From positions 18,386-82,385 of the forward strand of contig JAUCBJ010000165.1 in assembly GCA_032718475.1 (NCBI GenBank): DNA of 64,000 nt, given 5' to 3'. Origin of the DNA: Nemertoderma westbladi. Lineage: Eukaryota; Xenacoelomorpha; Nemertodermatida; Nemertodermatidae. Each line of letters begins with the position of its first letter. The first letter of the stretch is position 1. The translations under genes were made by a program, and so were the position numbers. Shown here piece by piece: positions 11,506 through 21,680 of the stretch. The notes under the pieces were generated by a model that was not told the DNA's origin, did no database searches, and was given only the letters and a program-made list of their open reading frames with translations.

Positions 11506-12530
11506 GCGAGCCACGAAAGTATGCGAGCTTAGCATACAGGTACCACTAACTCAATCGGTGTGTCTGTTGTTCTGTTGATCTGTTGTGGGGCGAGCCACAA
11601 AAGTATGCGAGCTTAGCATACAGGTACCACTAACTCAATCAGTGTGTCTGTTGTGGGGCGAGCCACGAAAGTAAGCGAGCTTAGCATACAGGTACCACTA
11701 ACTCAATCAGTGTGTCTGTTGTGGGGTGAGCCACGAAAGTAAGCGAGCTTAGCATACAGGTACCAGGGTACCACTAACTCAATCGGTGTGTCTGTTGTTC
11801 TGTTGATCTGTTGTGGGCGAGCCACGAAAGTATGCGAGCTTAGCATACAGGTACCACTAACTCAATCGGTGTGTCTGTTGTTCTGTTGTGGGGCGAGCCA
11901 CGAAAGTAAGCGAGCTTAGCATACAGGTACCACTAACTCAATCGGTGTGTCTGTTGTTCTGTTGATCTGTTGTGGGGCGAGCCACGAAAGTATGCGAGCT
12001 TAGCATACAGGTACCACTAACTCAATCGGTGTGTCTGTTGTTCTGTTGATCTGTTGTGGGGCGAGCCACGAAAGTATGCGAGCTTAGCATACAGGTACCA
12101 CTAACTCAATCGGTGTGTCTGTTGTTCTGTTGATCTGTTGTGGGGCGAGCCACGAAAGTATGCGAGCTTAGCATACAGGTACCACTAACTCAATCGGTGT
12201 GTCTGTTGTTCTGTTGATCTGTTGTGGGGCGAGCCACGAAAGTATGCGAGCTTAGCATACAGGTACCACTAACTCAATCGGTGTGTCTGTTGTTCTGTTG
12301 TGGGGCGAGCCAAGAAAGTAAGCGAGCCTAGCATACAGGTACCACTAACTCAATCGGTGTGTCTGTTGTTCTGTTGTGGGGCGAGCCACGAAAGTATGCG
12401 AGCTTAGCATACAGGTACCACTAACTCAATCGGTGTGTCTGTTGTTCTGTTGTGGGGCAAGCCACGAAAGTATGCGAGCTTAGCATACAGGTACCACTAA
12501 CTCAATCGGTGTGTCTGTTGTTCTGTCGTT
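11506..12530. repeat. About 84-bp satellite, 13 copies with variable length
   Basis: Units start GGGGCGAGCCACGAAAGTA, continue through GCGAGCTTAGCATACAGG and CTAACTCAATCGG, and end in short TCTGTTGTTC / TGTTGATC repeats. The number of these short repeats varies between units and sets unit length (about 69-92 bp). Thirteen starts can be counted between 11506 and 12455. The flank to about 12665 matches, inverted, the single-unit copy at 255-525. Confidence 0.9.
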
Positions 12531-13570
12531 CTGTTGTGTTCAATTTTAAACGATAATAACTCAGCCAAATGTTAATGAAATCTATCTAAATTTGGTACAA
12601 ATGTAGTCTGGCAAAAGTTTAGGAATTTTCCAAGTTGAATTTCCGTGTGGCCTTCGAGAAGCCAAGATAATAGCAGTTAATTAGTTAATTAAGTTGATTA
12701 AGTTGATTAGGGTAAAAACAGCAATTTCAACCTGCCTCTTAAAGGATATTGATTATTTTCTAGTATAAGATTTAAATAATTATACTTAAAAATTATACAA
12801 CTGTATTCCACATCCCCATGCCCCATTCCATTATAGTTTTTAATTAGTTCAAGAGTTTTGCTTTAAGAAATGTGTCTTTAATTGATCTAAACGTAATTAA
12901 GTTAAAATGCATTCCATAATTCCTTGGCATTCTTGATATTACCTATTAGATCAGAACCAGTCCAATCATCTCAACACTACTTGGCAACGGGTAATTACAT
13001 CTATAGGACATGAGGCAGGCACTACTAGTGTAACTAATAAGCCAGCTTGCTTTATTTTGCAAAATGATTGGCCGAGTACTTAATTATGATTCTTCAGAAT
13101 AATTAGCTAAATAATTTCGTTGAGGCGTCGACATGATAAATTAATATTTCAGTATCAATACTATCGGTATAAGGTAAGTTTTAATAATTTTTACAAATTG
13201 AAAAATTTGATACAATAAAATATATTACTTTTAAAACACTAATTTCTTGTTAATACCTCTCCCTTTCATTAATCGTTTGTGCTCCTTTGCGGTTGGTGTG
13301 GTGCAGATTAAGAGGGCGGTTGAAGCGAGGGGGGGAACTTTCCTCTCTTCTTTGATTTATTCTTATAGGCGGTTTGGTTAAATTTTATATTTATTATATT
13401 ATATTAAGTATATATTATATTCACACTATTTAACCAATTGATATCCTTGAAGGGTTTCACTTCAACCGGCGGAGGTCATCTCAACCAGGTTGTAATGACA
13501 CCCCAGATCACTGGGGAGTCATTCTAAACGGGGATTCATTTATACCTTTTACACCGGTGCTGTACTGCGA
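12531..13570. other. AT-rich interior and right arm of the satellite-bearing unit
   Basis: No coding sequence is seen. The part from 13440 to 13560 carries the diverged terminal-segment copy (CACCCCAGATCACTGGGG, itself a short inverted repeat). Confidence 0.45.
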
Positions 13571-13837
13571 AGCACACCAGAATGTATTATTGAAATAATT
13601 CGTCTTGGAGTTGTAACTTTGGTGAAACTATGAGATATGACTTATTATTTCTTGTAAAGTATAAACAGTACCATGTTTGCTACAAATTTTGGACCTACTA
13701 ACCACATAACACATAAAATAAAAACATTAAAATATTGGAAAAATTTGATAACAAATATATGATAATTCATGCAGTTGAGGACCAAATTTTGTTTCTAAGC
13801 CACTTCTAGTTCCTAGTTTTGTAATTATTATTAGTGA

Positions 13838-16800
13838 ATATCCAATATCGCCATTGTTGGCCAGTCTGGTATCGCCGTCGTAGATCAGTCTGGTAATGAT
13901 GAAGTTAGCCAGTCCGGTTTCACAGTTGGTCAGGACGCTGCGTCAGTTGATATTGTTGCTGGTCTGTCCAGTTTCGCTGCTGGTCAGCCTGGTATTGACG
14001 AAGTCACTCATCAGTCCGGTGTTGGTCAGTCTGTGGTTGGTCAGATTGAGGTTAGTCAGGCAGACATTGACCAGTCTGGTATCGATCAGTCTGGGGGCAG
14101 TCAATCCAGTGCTGGTCAGTCTGGCATTCGACAGTCTGGTATCAATCAGCCCGGTGCTGGTCAGATTGGGGTAAGTCAGTATGGTACTGGTCAGCCTGGT
14201 GTCAGTAAGTCAGGTGCTGGCCCAGGTGTCAGTCAGTCTGGCATCAATCAGTCCGGTTCTGGCACTGGTGTCAGTCAGTCTGGCGCCAATCATTCTGGTG
14301 TTGTTCAGTATAGCTTCTGTGAATATGGGGACTGTCCTTCCAGAGCACCAACCCATATACCAGCTCAGTCAGGTCTCGGTCGGTCTGTCGATGGTCATTC
14401 TGGTATACCAATACTCAGGGATGGTCAGTCCATATCACTACCCAGTGGCAGTCAGATTGGTGTCATGCCCAGTGTCAGTCAGTGCGGTTCACCAATATCC
14501 ACAAACATATTGGATGACCCATCATTAGACAGACTGATGGAACGTGCATATGGAGCTAAACTGACCCACAACAAAGACCTATGTGCCGAGTCTGCGTGGC
14601 ATAAACGTTGGTGCCAGGTGACGGATAACACTGTACCATCACTATACATTGTCCCCGGTGGTGCAGTTGGCCGACACTTCGTGTCAGCACTGTCCATTGA
14701 GGTGGAAAAACTGGCATCAGATGTAACAACCTCCGAGCGCATTTTGGTGTTTGAGTCCCTCATGCTACAACGGGAGAAAGCCATAGTAAAGGGTTCCGAT
14801 ATCCGCCGACTACTGCAGCGTAGAATCGACATGTGGCATGAATCGAAATTCGACGAACTCATGAGTGAATTTAAGCGCTGCAATCGTTTAAACAAAACTA
14901 AAAGAGTCTCCACTCAACTGGAGCCCCAGCATACAGAGCGAGTATTTACTAAACTCATGCTCCAAGGCAGAGTCCGAGCAGCTGTGCGCTGGGTTACAGA
15001 GAGAAGTGTGGGAGGAGTATTAGACCCCCTATCCAAGATAGAAATCAAGGGGGAAGTTAAACAAGTGCTGGATGTCCTTCAATGCAAACACCCAGACTCA
15101 TCACCACCGAAACTGGACAGTCTGTTCGGCTATGATATGGTAGATCTTCCTACTATGGTGCCAGTTGATATTACTGCAACTCATGTGGAAACAGTGGCCC
15201 ATAAACTACAAGGCGGCGCTGGACCGGGTGGGGCAGATTCTGTTCATTGGCGTGATATGCTCCTCTACAGAGGTGCCCAGAGTGAGCGGCTACGTGAGGC
15301 AGTAGCTAGTCTTATCCGAAGGCTAGCCAATGGTAGTGTTGAATGGGCGAGTATACGAGCTCTCATGGCTAGTAGACTGATTGCATTAAACAAGTGTCCT
15401 GGGGTACGTCCAATAGGGATCGGGGAATCACTAAGACGGGTTATGGGGAAGTGTATGGCTGATGCAACAGGTGGTGACGTGCAAGAACTCTGTGGTGTCG
15501 ACCAACTGTGTAGTGGGTTGTCTGCTGGAATAGAGTCGGCAATACATGTTATTAGAGACCTCTGGGATGAACACACTGGTCAGGGATGGGGAGTGTTATT
15601 AGTCGATGCGAAGAATGCTTTCAATTCCATCAATAGAATCACAGCTCTGTGGAATATTCGAATTTTCTGGCCTCGATGTGCTCGATTCATTTTTAATACC
15701 TACCGAGGTTACTCAATCCTGGTTCTCCATGGGCCTTCCGGAACTCTCCATTTACTCAGCAGAGAAGGGTTCACACAGGGAGACCCACTGTCAATGCTGG
15801 GATATGCTGTCGCTGTCTACCCCCTTATCATCGAACTGAAATCTGACGAATATAATCAGGTATGGTTTGCAGATGATTCAGAGAACGTGGGCGAATTGAT
15901 AAAGCTTCAAGAGTGGTTCATTCGCCTCATAAAGCGTGGACCATCCTATGGGTATTTCCCAGAGCCTGATAAATGCACCCTTGTGGTTGATAGTGGTGAT
16001 GAGACAACTGCACGCCATTTATTCAGTGGACTCGGCATCAATGTGGACGGGAGTGGTGTGGTAAATGGTACCAGGACTCTGGGTGGATTCGTCGGTGATA
16101 ACAGTCTCCTAAATCAGTATATATCTTCAAAGGTTTACAAGTGGGAGACTGACATAGAACGCCTTGCAGAGATTGCCGTCAACCAACCACAAGCCGCCTA
16201 CTCAGCCATAACACGCTCACTGCAATTTCAATGGGGATTTCTCCAGCGAGTGATGCCATCTAGCACAAAGGAACTGTATACACCAATAGAGAAGGCCTTG
16301 CGTGACAAGTTCCTTCCAGCGATTATGGGTGGTTCAGTTTCCAATGTGGAACGGAAGCTGCTTTCCTTACCAGTAGGCAAAGGTGGCTTGGGAATCCCTG
16401 ATCCGACTCAGACAGCAACTACCTCACTAGAGACTTCTCGATCCGCAACGCAAGTGGCATGTGAAGCAATCAAAAGTCGTTCAGAAATTAACTTTTATGA
16501 ACATGGACGCTCCGTGAGGGAGGCACGGCAATCCCACTCCAAGCAGGCATGTGAACATGCCGACAACATCCTTGATTCGGTGCAGAATGAATTACCCCCA
16601 TCTCGTCGACGAGCAGTTGGAAGGGCCTCATCATCGACTTCGAGTTGGCTGACAGCACTTCCGCTCAAGTTACAAAACTTCGATCTGGCAGCCAATGAGT
16701 TTAGGGATGGACTCAGTCTTCGCTATGGACGTCCTCTAGTGGGTGCACCCACCAACTGTGATGGCTGCGGTTCAGCATTCACTCTCTCGCACGCCTTGGA

Positions 16801-17380
16801 TTGCAAGAAGGGCGGTTTAGTAACATTGCGTCACAACGAGGTGCGAGATGCCCAGGGTGAGCTCTTTAGCCTGGTATTCTCGGAGGCATCAGTAGAGAGA
16901 GAGCCCATCATCCGCGATGCAGATGAGCAACACAACATGGAAGGACTGCGAGGTGACTTATCTGTACGGGGATTCTGGCAGCAGCAGAGGAGGGCGTTGT
17001 TTGATATTCGAGTTGTTGACTCTGACGCCCCCTCTTATGCTACCAGATCAGTACAGTCGCTATTGAGCAGTGCGGAAAGAGAGAAGAAAAACAAATATCT
17101 GGATGCTTGCGCCCAACGTCAGGCTGACTTCTCCCCTTTGGTTACCACAGTAGATGGCGTTCTGGGTACAGAGTACTCCATGGTCCTCCGCCGCCTGGCT
17201 GAGTTCCTCAGTACCAAGTGGGATAAACCCTACTCCCAGGTAATGTGCTGGGTCCGCACCAGACTGTCGTTTGCGACGCTGAGGGCCACCTGTGCCTGTT
17301 TTAGATCATCCAGGTCACGTTGGCGGTGCTCAGGTGTAACGGATGGAGCTGCACTACCTCGATTTACACTCGAGAACTAG
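13838..17380 (+). CDS. Reverse transcriptase with C-terminal zinc motif and restriction-like nuclease (non-LTR retroelement ORF)
   Basis: One uninterrupted frame of 1,180 codons runs from just after a TGA to a TAG at 17380. Its first in-frame ATG is only at 14465. Residues 1 to about 205 are low complexity, dominated by Gln-Ser-Gly repeats. The RT domain lies at about 480-720, with GVRPIGIGESLRR near 518, LLVDAKNAFNS near 587, GFTQGDPLS near 643 and active-site FADDS near 677. A Cys-x2-Cys-x7-His-x3-Cys motif lies near 974, followed by RHNEVRD. The pair RGDLSVRGFW and FDIRV near 1038-1058 fits a PD-(D/E)xK restriction-like endonuclease, as in R2/NeSL-type elements. Clade is not resolved. The frame lies within intron 2 of the lectin-like gene, on the opposite strand. 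An intact frame suggests a young copy, but the start codon is unclear. Confidence 0.8.
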   Translation: MSNIAIVGQSGIAVVDQSGNDEVSQSGFTVGQDAASVDIVAGLSSFAAGQPGIDEVTHQSGVGQSVVGQIEVSQADIDQSGIDQSGGSQSSAGQSGIRQSGINQPGAGQIGVSQYGTGQPGVSKSGAGPGVSQSGINQSGSGTGVSQSGANHSGVVQYSFCEYGDCPSRAPTHIPAQSGLGRSVDGHSGIPILRDGQSISLPSGSQIGVMPSVSQCGSPISTNILDDPSLDRLMERAYGAKLTHNKDLCAESAWHKRWCQVTDNTVPSLYIVPGGAVGRHFVSALSIEVEKLASDVTTSERILVFESLMLQREKAIVKGSDIRRLLQRRIDMWHESKFDELMSEFKRCNRLNKTKRVSTQLEPQHTERVFTKLMLQGRVRAAVRWVTERSVGGVLDPLSKIEIKGEVKQVLDVLQCKHPDSSPPKLDSLFGYDMVDLPTMVPVDITATHVETVAHKLQGGAGPGGADSVHWRDMLLYRGAQSERLREAVASLIRRLANGSVEWASIRALMASRLIALNKCPGVRPIGIGESLRRVMGKCMADATGGDVQELCGVDQLCSGLSAGIESAIHVIRDLWDEHTGQGWGVLLVDAKNAFNSINRITALWNIRIFWPRCARFIFNTYRGYSILVLHGPSGTLHLLSREGFTQGDPLSMLGYAVAVYPLIIELKSDEYNQVWFADDSENVGELIKLQEWFIRLIKRGPSYGYFPEPDKCTLVVDSGDETTARHLFSGLGINVDGSGVVNGTRTLGGFVGDNSLLNQYISSKVYKWETDIERLAEIAVNQPQAAYSAITRSLQFQWGFLQRVMPSSTKELYTPIEKALRDKFLPAIMGGSVSNVERKLLSLPVGKGGLGIPDPTQTATTSLETSRSATQVACEAIKSRSEINFYEHGRSVREARQSHSKQACEHADNILDSVQNELPPSRRRAVGRASSSTSSWLTALPLKLQNFDLAANEFRDGLSLRYGRPLVGAPTNCDGCGSAFTLSHALDCKKGGLVTLRHNEVRDAQGELFSLVFSEASVEREPIIRDADEQHNMEGLRGDLSVRGFWQQQRRALFDIRVVDSDAPSYATRSVQSLLSSAEREKKNKYLDACAQRQADFSPLVTTVDGVLGTEYSMVLRRLAEFLSTKWDKPYSQVMCWVRTRLSFATLRATCACFRSSRSRWRCSGVTDGAALPRFTLEN
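13855..14320 (+). repeat. Coding minisatellite (Gln-Ser-Gly repeat)
   Basis: Imperfect 12-24 bp units built on CAGTCTGGT, interspersed with GTTGGT or ATC/AAT codons, give repeated QSGI, GQSG and QSGxxQ peptides. The array starts next to the preceding stop and runs in frame into the RT ORF. The other frames of this stretch are open only because of the repeat. Confidence 0.85.
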
Positions 17381-17635
17381 ACACTTCCTGCTGCTGGTAT
17401 TGAATAGTTTGCACTTTCAGGTTGTACAGTTTGCTGGGTTATCAACACTATTTTACAATAGCTATATATGTTTGTCTTCTGTCTTTCCTCCACTTTTTGG
17501 CCATATTTCATTAATATTCTGTGCAGGTTATTGTTATTGTTATTTACAATGAATTGTTATTGATAAATATATAGAACTTGTGTAGAATGCTTTATTAGTG
17601 AATGATAATACAGTAGGTTCTCATCATAAACTTAC
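17381..17635. other. 3' flank of the RT element and intron 2 start
   Basis: This may include the element's 3' UTR. No poly-A or simple-repeat tail is evident. Confidence 0.35.
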
Positions 17636-17752
17636 TGCTCTGGGAGTTTAAATCGGGTGTAGAATGTTGCCCTGGTAATGAGATAAACACCATCAAATTC
17701 TGCAGTCCACCAAATTGGTGGAATATGATATTTCGCAGTGTGGGTGAAAGTG
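17636..17752 (-). CDS. PAN/F-type lectin gene, exon 2
   Basis: This 117-bp exon sits between an acceptor (CTTTATTTGTTTAG above 17752) and a donor (GAGCA then GTAAGTTTATG below 17636). It encodes about 39 residues including TFTHTAKYH, IWWTAEFDG, VYLITRATFYTR and KLPEQ. This is the middle of an F-type lectin-like domain: the His-Thr turn, the WW followed by an acidic strand, and the hydrophobic strand before a TRF/NR-type turn. It starts by completing the AG left by exon 1 (AGC, Ser) and ends with CA, completed by exon 3 (CAG, Gln), so both introns are in the same phase. It contains no ATG, so a simple ORF scan would miss it. Confidence 0.75.
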
Positions 17753-18240
17753 CTAAACAAATAAAGTTACTAGCTGTCAGTAAAAAATTTTACTACAAAA
17801 ACCTATTATCAACATTAAACTAACAAACAAACATTTTTTAATAGCAGCGCAATTATCTTTCTTCAATAACATCTGAAACACACACTTAAATAATTTTAAA
17901 TAAGAGAGTTGATACTGATATGGACAGGTTAACTATTTCAAATAATTTTTCCATTTAAATGCTACGCTAGTATTCGTTGGAGCTTCTTCCCGTAGTTTCA
18001 GAAATATGTGACACTCTATACCACCCGCACAGGCCACAGTGGCCCTAAGTCCCACATCGATTATATCCAATTTCGAAGAAGGATATGTACGACATCGTTT
18101 ATGTCAGTACATCACGTTGCGACCTTTCCATACTGACCGTGACTATTGTTAATATTCGCCATAGTGCCTTTGAAAGATTTAGACTCTGGCCAATATAGGC
18201 CATGTCATGTGTCATACAATTACTGTAGGTTATTGATTAG
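17753..18240. other. Intron 1 sequence, 3' part
   Basis: AT-rich intronic sequence between exon 2 and the Copia remnant. I see no further feature. Confidence 0.4.
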
Positions 18241-18690
18241 GACCTAAGGTTCTCATGGAGGCAGGTCACGGAGACGATACAAGTCCCCACCACTATGCAG
18301 AATGGGTGAATTATACAGACATTGAGGCTTTAAATGCATATGACAACATCACCAGCTGGAGAACCACAGAGCTACAGGGATGCTGTAAACAGCATCGAAT
18401 GTTCTGAATTGAGGAGACATGCCATGAAGGCAGAATATGATGCTCTAGTGCAAAACAATACTTGGGAACTTTCAACCATTCCATCAGACCAAAACTTTCA
18501 ACCATTCCATCAGACCAAAAGCCAATAAGTGGAAAATGGGTTTATGAATTAAAACGCCATGAAAATGGTGAAGTGATAAAATACAAACCTCGCTATGTAG
18601 CTCGTGGATTTTCGTAAGAAGCAAGGAACTGATTATGAGGAAACATTTGTCCCAACTGCTCAGGAAACAGTGCGGGCAATACTCGGATAA
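18241..18690 (+). pseudogene. Copia-type reverse transcriptase fragment
   Basis: The open stretches read EAEW-like sequence with YTDIEALNAYDN, then PQSYRDAVNS, MKAEYDALVQNNTWEL, GKWVYELKRHENGEV, KPRYVARGFS and DYEETFVPTAQETVRAIL. This is the N-terminal segment of Ty1/Copia RT, with its typical NxTWxL, KWV and RxVARGF landmarks. Frames shift near 18340 and again near 18610, and a direct 26-bp duplication at 18468-18519 breaks the middle. The rest of pol is absent. It lies in intron 1 of the lectin-like gene, antisense to it. Confidence 0.85.
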
Positions 18691-19559
18691 TTTTTATTAT
18701 TATTTGCACTACCAATTTGTACATAAGATTAAAATTACGTTCATTTTTGTAACTGCTGGACAGTCCCTATGGTGCTTTATTTACTATATTATCTACATGA
18801 CTGTCAATAAATAAACTAACTAACTAACTAGACTAACTAGTTAAGACTAACTAGAACTAACATGATAATTGAAAGTACCGACATACTGACTAATGGGGGC
18901 TTGGTATATAAATTTAATAAATGGGTAAATGGGTAAAAGAACTAACTTGGCACAGAAAGTACTTCTTTGTTAGTTGCCCTTCCTATTGAATGCATTACCA
19001 GGCCATCTCTATACATTTTTCATGAGTGCCAGCTGGTGTTTTATCATTGCGCCTATGGCAATTTTCGTGTTTTGGGGCTATTTTTCGAAATAAAACGAGT
19101 TGAGATGTTTCAATTTAAACCGCAATTTCACAAGTACCCTTAGAAATCCATTTTCATGGTTCAAGCAAAATTTCATCAAAATCGTTGGCGCCGTTTTTGC
19201 TCTAGATCAGTAGCCAGTAGCTTTTTTTCCTACAGTAATCAAGTCTAACGACTTGCTAATTACAGTTTACAAACCCAGTAACGTAAAGTAAGCAAGCACC
19301 ATAAGCTTTGTAGTTTTGATTTGCAAGAGAATCCTTATGGTTTTACTTGTTACGCTACGATTAATTTTCTAGTACAGTTATCAGTGAGATTGCTATGTAC
19401 TTAAACACAACATAATTAAATTCACCAGTAAGTTATGAAGATTAAATAACCAATGAACCCTTCAACATTAGTAATATATATATAAATTTTCAGCTTAGGT
19501 TTGCATCACAATTGCAAACACGGCCAGTGTTACTCGAAATTATCCACTCCACGAGGACG
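18691..19559. other. Intronic sequence without gene
   Basis: CTAA-type simple repeats lie near 18800-18865. The rest is AT-rich with no recognisable feature. Confidence 0.4.
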
Positions 19560-20505
19560 CCACAACACAAGATTATGCACTGGCTGGTCCTCACGGCGAA
19601 AGCAATGTCCTGCAAAGCGGAGGCGATTTTGTTCTAGTGTCAAGCTTGGGGGAACCAATGAGACACCTCCAATGTTATATAGTGTCTGGTTAGAAATGTG
19701 TTAATTGCACTCGACACAATGAACCCGGTGCAGCATTCTTGTGAAAGTGCCATCCATAGATTTGGTATCCTCTGCAGTTAGAGCCCAGCATGGACTACCA
19801 TATAACAGACTGGTACTACTGCTGCCATAAATAATCGAACCTTAAGGTTCCATTTTATTCTATGGGACTTCCAAATCCTGGACAGACTATTTAATGCTAC
19901 CCACGACTTCCCCTTGCATTTCCGAAGGCGAGATCTTCCACATGCCCAAGCAAGACATCCTTGGAGCTTATGCCCTGGGGTGTTACCATCTTTATTAAGA
20001 TGGTCTAAGGACAATTAAAAATAAGAATGGTGTAAGTGAGTCCCTCTGAAGGGCTCATCATAAGACTTCGAATGGATCTGCTTCACTATCATAAGTAGAC
20101 ACAAATTTGGTGGAACCATTTTACAGTGATCTGATAGCTGCAATAATTCCCTCAGGAATCCCTTATGCTGCAATGTTGCTGAACATACATTGTCGGGAGA
20201 TTGAGTCGAAGGTTTTAGAGAAGTCAACTAAATTGCTATTCGACTGACTTTCTCAATAACTCTTCGAATATACTTCTAATTGAAAGAATAGGCCCCATGG
20301 TTGGTTCCACGGCCTTTGAGGAATCCCTTTTAATTCCCAAGTAACACAACAGGATCAGGATTCGATGCGATTTAATAGAATTCTGTTGTGTAGCTTTGCA
20401 GTAATCGAGATTAATGAGATTCCATGAAAAGATCCACGATTCGCTTAACGAATCCATTTCCAGAGATGAAATCCTGTAGATTGACGAAATTTCGGTGCGG
20501 GGATA
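19560..20505 (-). mobile_element. RTE-type LINE copy 4, decayed with internal deletion
   Basis: From 19560 to about 20440 the minus strand matches the RT and C-terminal part of copy 1 with many substitutions and frame breaks. At about 20455-20500 the match jumps to the endonuclease region (the segment with CCAGAGATGAAATCCTG, compare 4862-4890). More than 1 kb of endonuclease and linker has therefore been deleted between them. The 3' end with the triplet tail is missing. This is the most diverged of the four copies. Confidence 0.8.
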
Positions 20506-20962
20506 CCACCCACCAACATGGTGTAACAGCAACAGAGAATGTCGTCATTATTAATAGGTGATGAATAAGTCTATAATATGTTCAATAAATATATTTTGTC
20601 TGCAAAAATAGTAATATACCATGATTTAGTATGAGTTATTGAAAAAAGCTATTTGTAAAAATGCAAAAATTTGTTATTGCAAAAATGTTCAAACGAACAT
20701 TTCTACTTTTTTGATCTTTGTAAATTATGAAGCAATATATAAACTAGAGTTGGTTGGAGTAGCTGCCATGAGCGCACCTGAAATGTATAACGTTAATTTA
20801 GCATTCATATTAGTTATAACATTATTTCAACTGAAATTCAAAAAACATGTCAGCCAAATAGATTAGAAAGACACTTTGGTCCTGTATATAATATCATCGG
20901 AAAGTCCATTACGAAATACATTTAACTATAAATGACAAACATTGCGAATAATTATTACTCAC
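20506..20962. other. Intron 1 sequence, 5' part
   Basis: AT-rich. A short ORF here on the plus strand has no recognisable motif. Confidence 0.35.
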
Positions 20963-21357
20963 CTTAAATCTCCATCTATTGCTCTGTAAGCAGACTTATC
21001 CTCATCATTATCCCAAGTGGACATTTGTGTTGTATTGACCAAGTCTATAGCCACAGAAATTGGAGTGTATAACTGCCAACCTTTAGCAGCAACTGTTACT
21101 GTGGCCGGTGTATCGCTTACAGAATTGAGCTGACAACGATATCCCTTATACAGCTGGTAAGAACGGCACAGATACGATCTAGTACAGTACACTGCACATA
21201 GTAAATTCGAAGCTCTGATTGGTGCAAACAAATTATCTGATGACGTCAGCATTTGGTCCTCCAGTTTTAGGATATATGATCGGTTTATTACATTGCATTC
21301 AGGAATCAGGATATGCATATAAAACAACAACCACCAACAATAGTGTATACATCCCAT
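20963..21357 (-). CDS. PAN/F-type lectin gene, exon 1 (signal peptide, PAN domain, start of lectin domain)
   Basis: The chosen start is the ATG at 21357-21355, because it opens with a plausible signal peptide: MGCIHYC, a WWLLFYMHILI core, then a polar end. The frame stays open upstream to 21462, so a longer N-terminus is formally possible. A compact Cys-rich region follows (LLCAVYCTRSYLCRSYQL, YRCQLNS) typical of PAN/Apple domains. NTTQMSTWD and SAYRAIDGDL then begin an F-type lectin / F5/8C domain. The exon ends at a consensus donor (TTTAAG then GTGAGTAA). Spliced to exons 2 and 3, it gives 243 codons including the stop. The product is probably a secreted carbohydrate-binding protein; ligand unknown. 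Further 5' non-coding exons cannot be excluded. Confidence 0.7.
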
Positions 21358-21597
21358 TGTTACTAATTTTAGTCCAAGGACTTCTAGAATACTGATATAA
21401 TTAATAAATATTGAATATAGGCGTTCTTGAAGATTTGTTTTAGAGTATTTACGCCAAGGCAATTACTTGGGTCATGGTATGGAATAAGGAGCCTGCTTCG
21501 AGTCTGAGACCATTCGCCAATATAATCCTTGCATTGTCTGCCACTTATACTGTTTTTCATTAATATATATTTTGACCCTTTAGAAACGCCATAACAT

Positions 21598-21680
21598 ATA
21601 CAAACATTTCATAACGCTTTTAGCACAAACGATGTGCATTGCCCATCCATGTAATAAAAACGTTATGAAATGTTTGTAAG
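21598..21680. repeat. Hairpin repeat
   Basis: TACAAACATTTCATAACG at the left is matched in inverse by CGTTATGAAATGTTTGTA at the right, with about 45 bp between. This is probably a small MITE remnant. Confidence 0.65.

Larger units (their letters stand above)
9991..13583. mobile_element. Inverted-repeat-bounded unit carrying two satellite arrays
   Basis: The left end ATTCCGGTGTGCT (9991-10003) is matched in inverse by AGCACACCAGAAT (13571-13583). Inside both ends, a degenerate inverted segment of about 100 bp has the same skeleton: a GAATCCCC-type block, a TGATC core, AACCTxGGTT, then AAATGA. The internal 62-bp satellite has that skeleton too, so it looks expanded from the terminal segment. 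No transposase is encoded, and a target duplication is not clear. Non-autonomous DNA transposon is the best reading. An alternative is unrelated satellites flanked by diverged repeats. Confidence 0.5.

Noticed and set aside
10132-12530. Regular repeats suggestive of a CRISPR array
   Set aside because: The units abut without unique spacers, no cas genes exist, and the context is eukaryotic. They are satellites.
13896-14528. Plus-strand ORFs with SLVSLV-type repeats overlapping the RT ORF
   Set aside because: Alternative frames of the QSG minisatellite.
18000-18160. Possible additional Copia integrase sequence upstream of the RT fragment
   Set aside because: Short open stretches lack any integrase motif.
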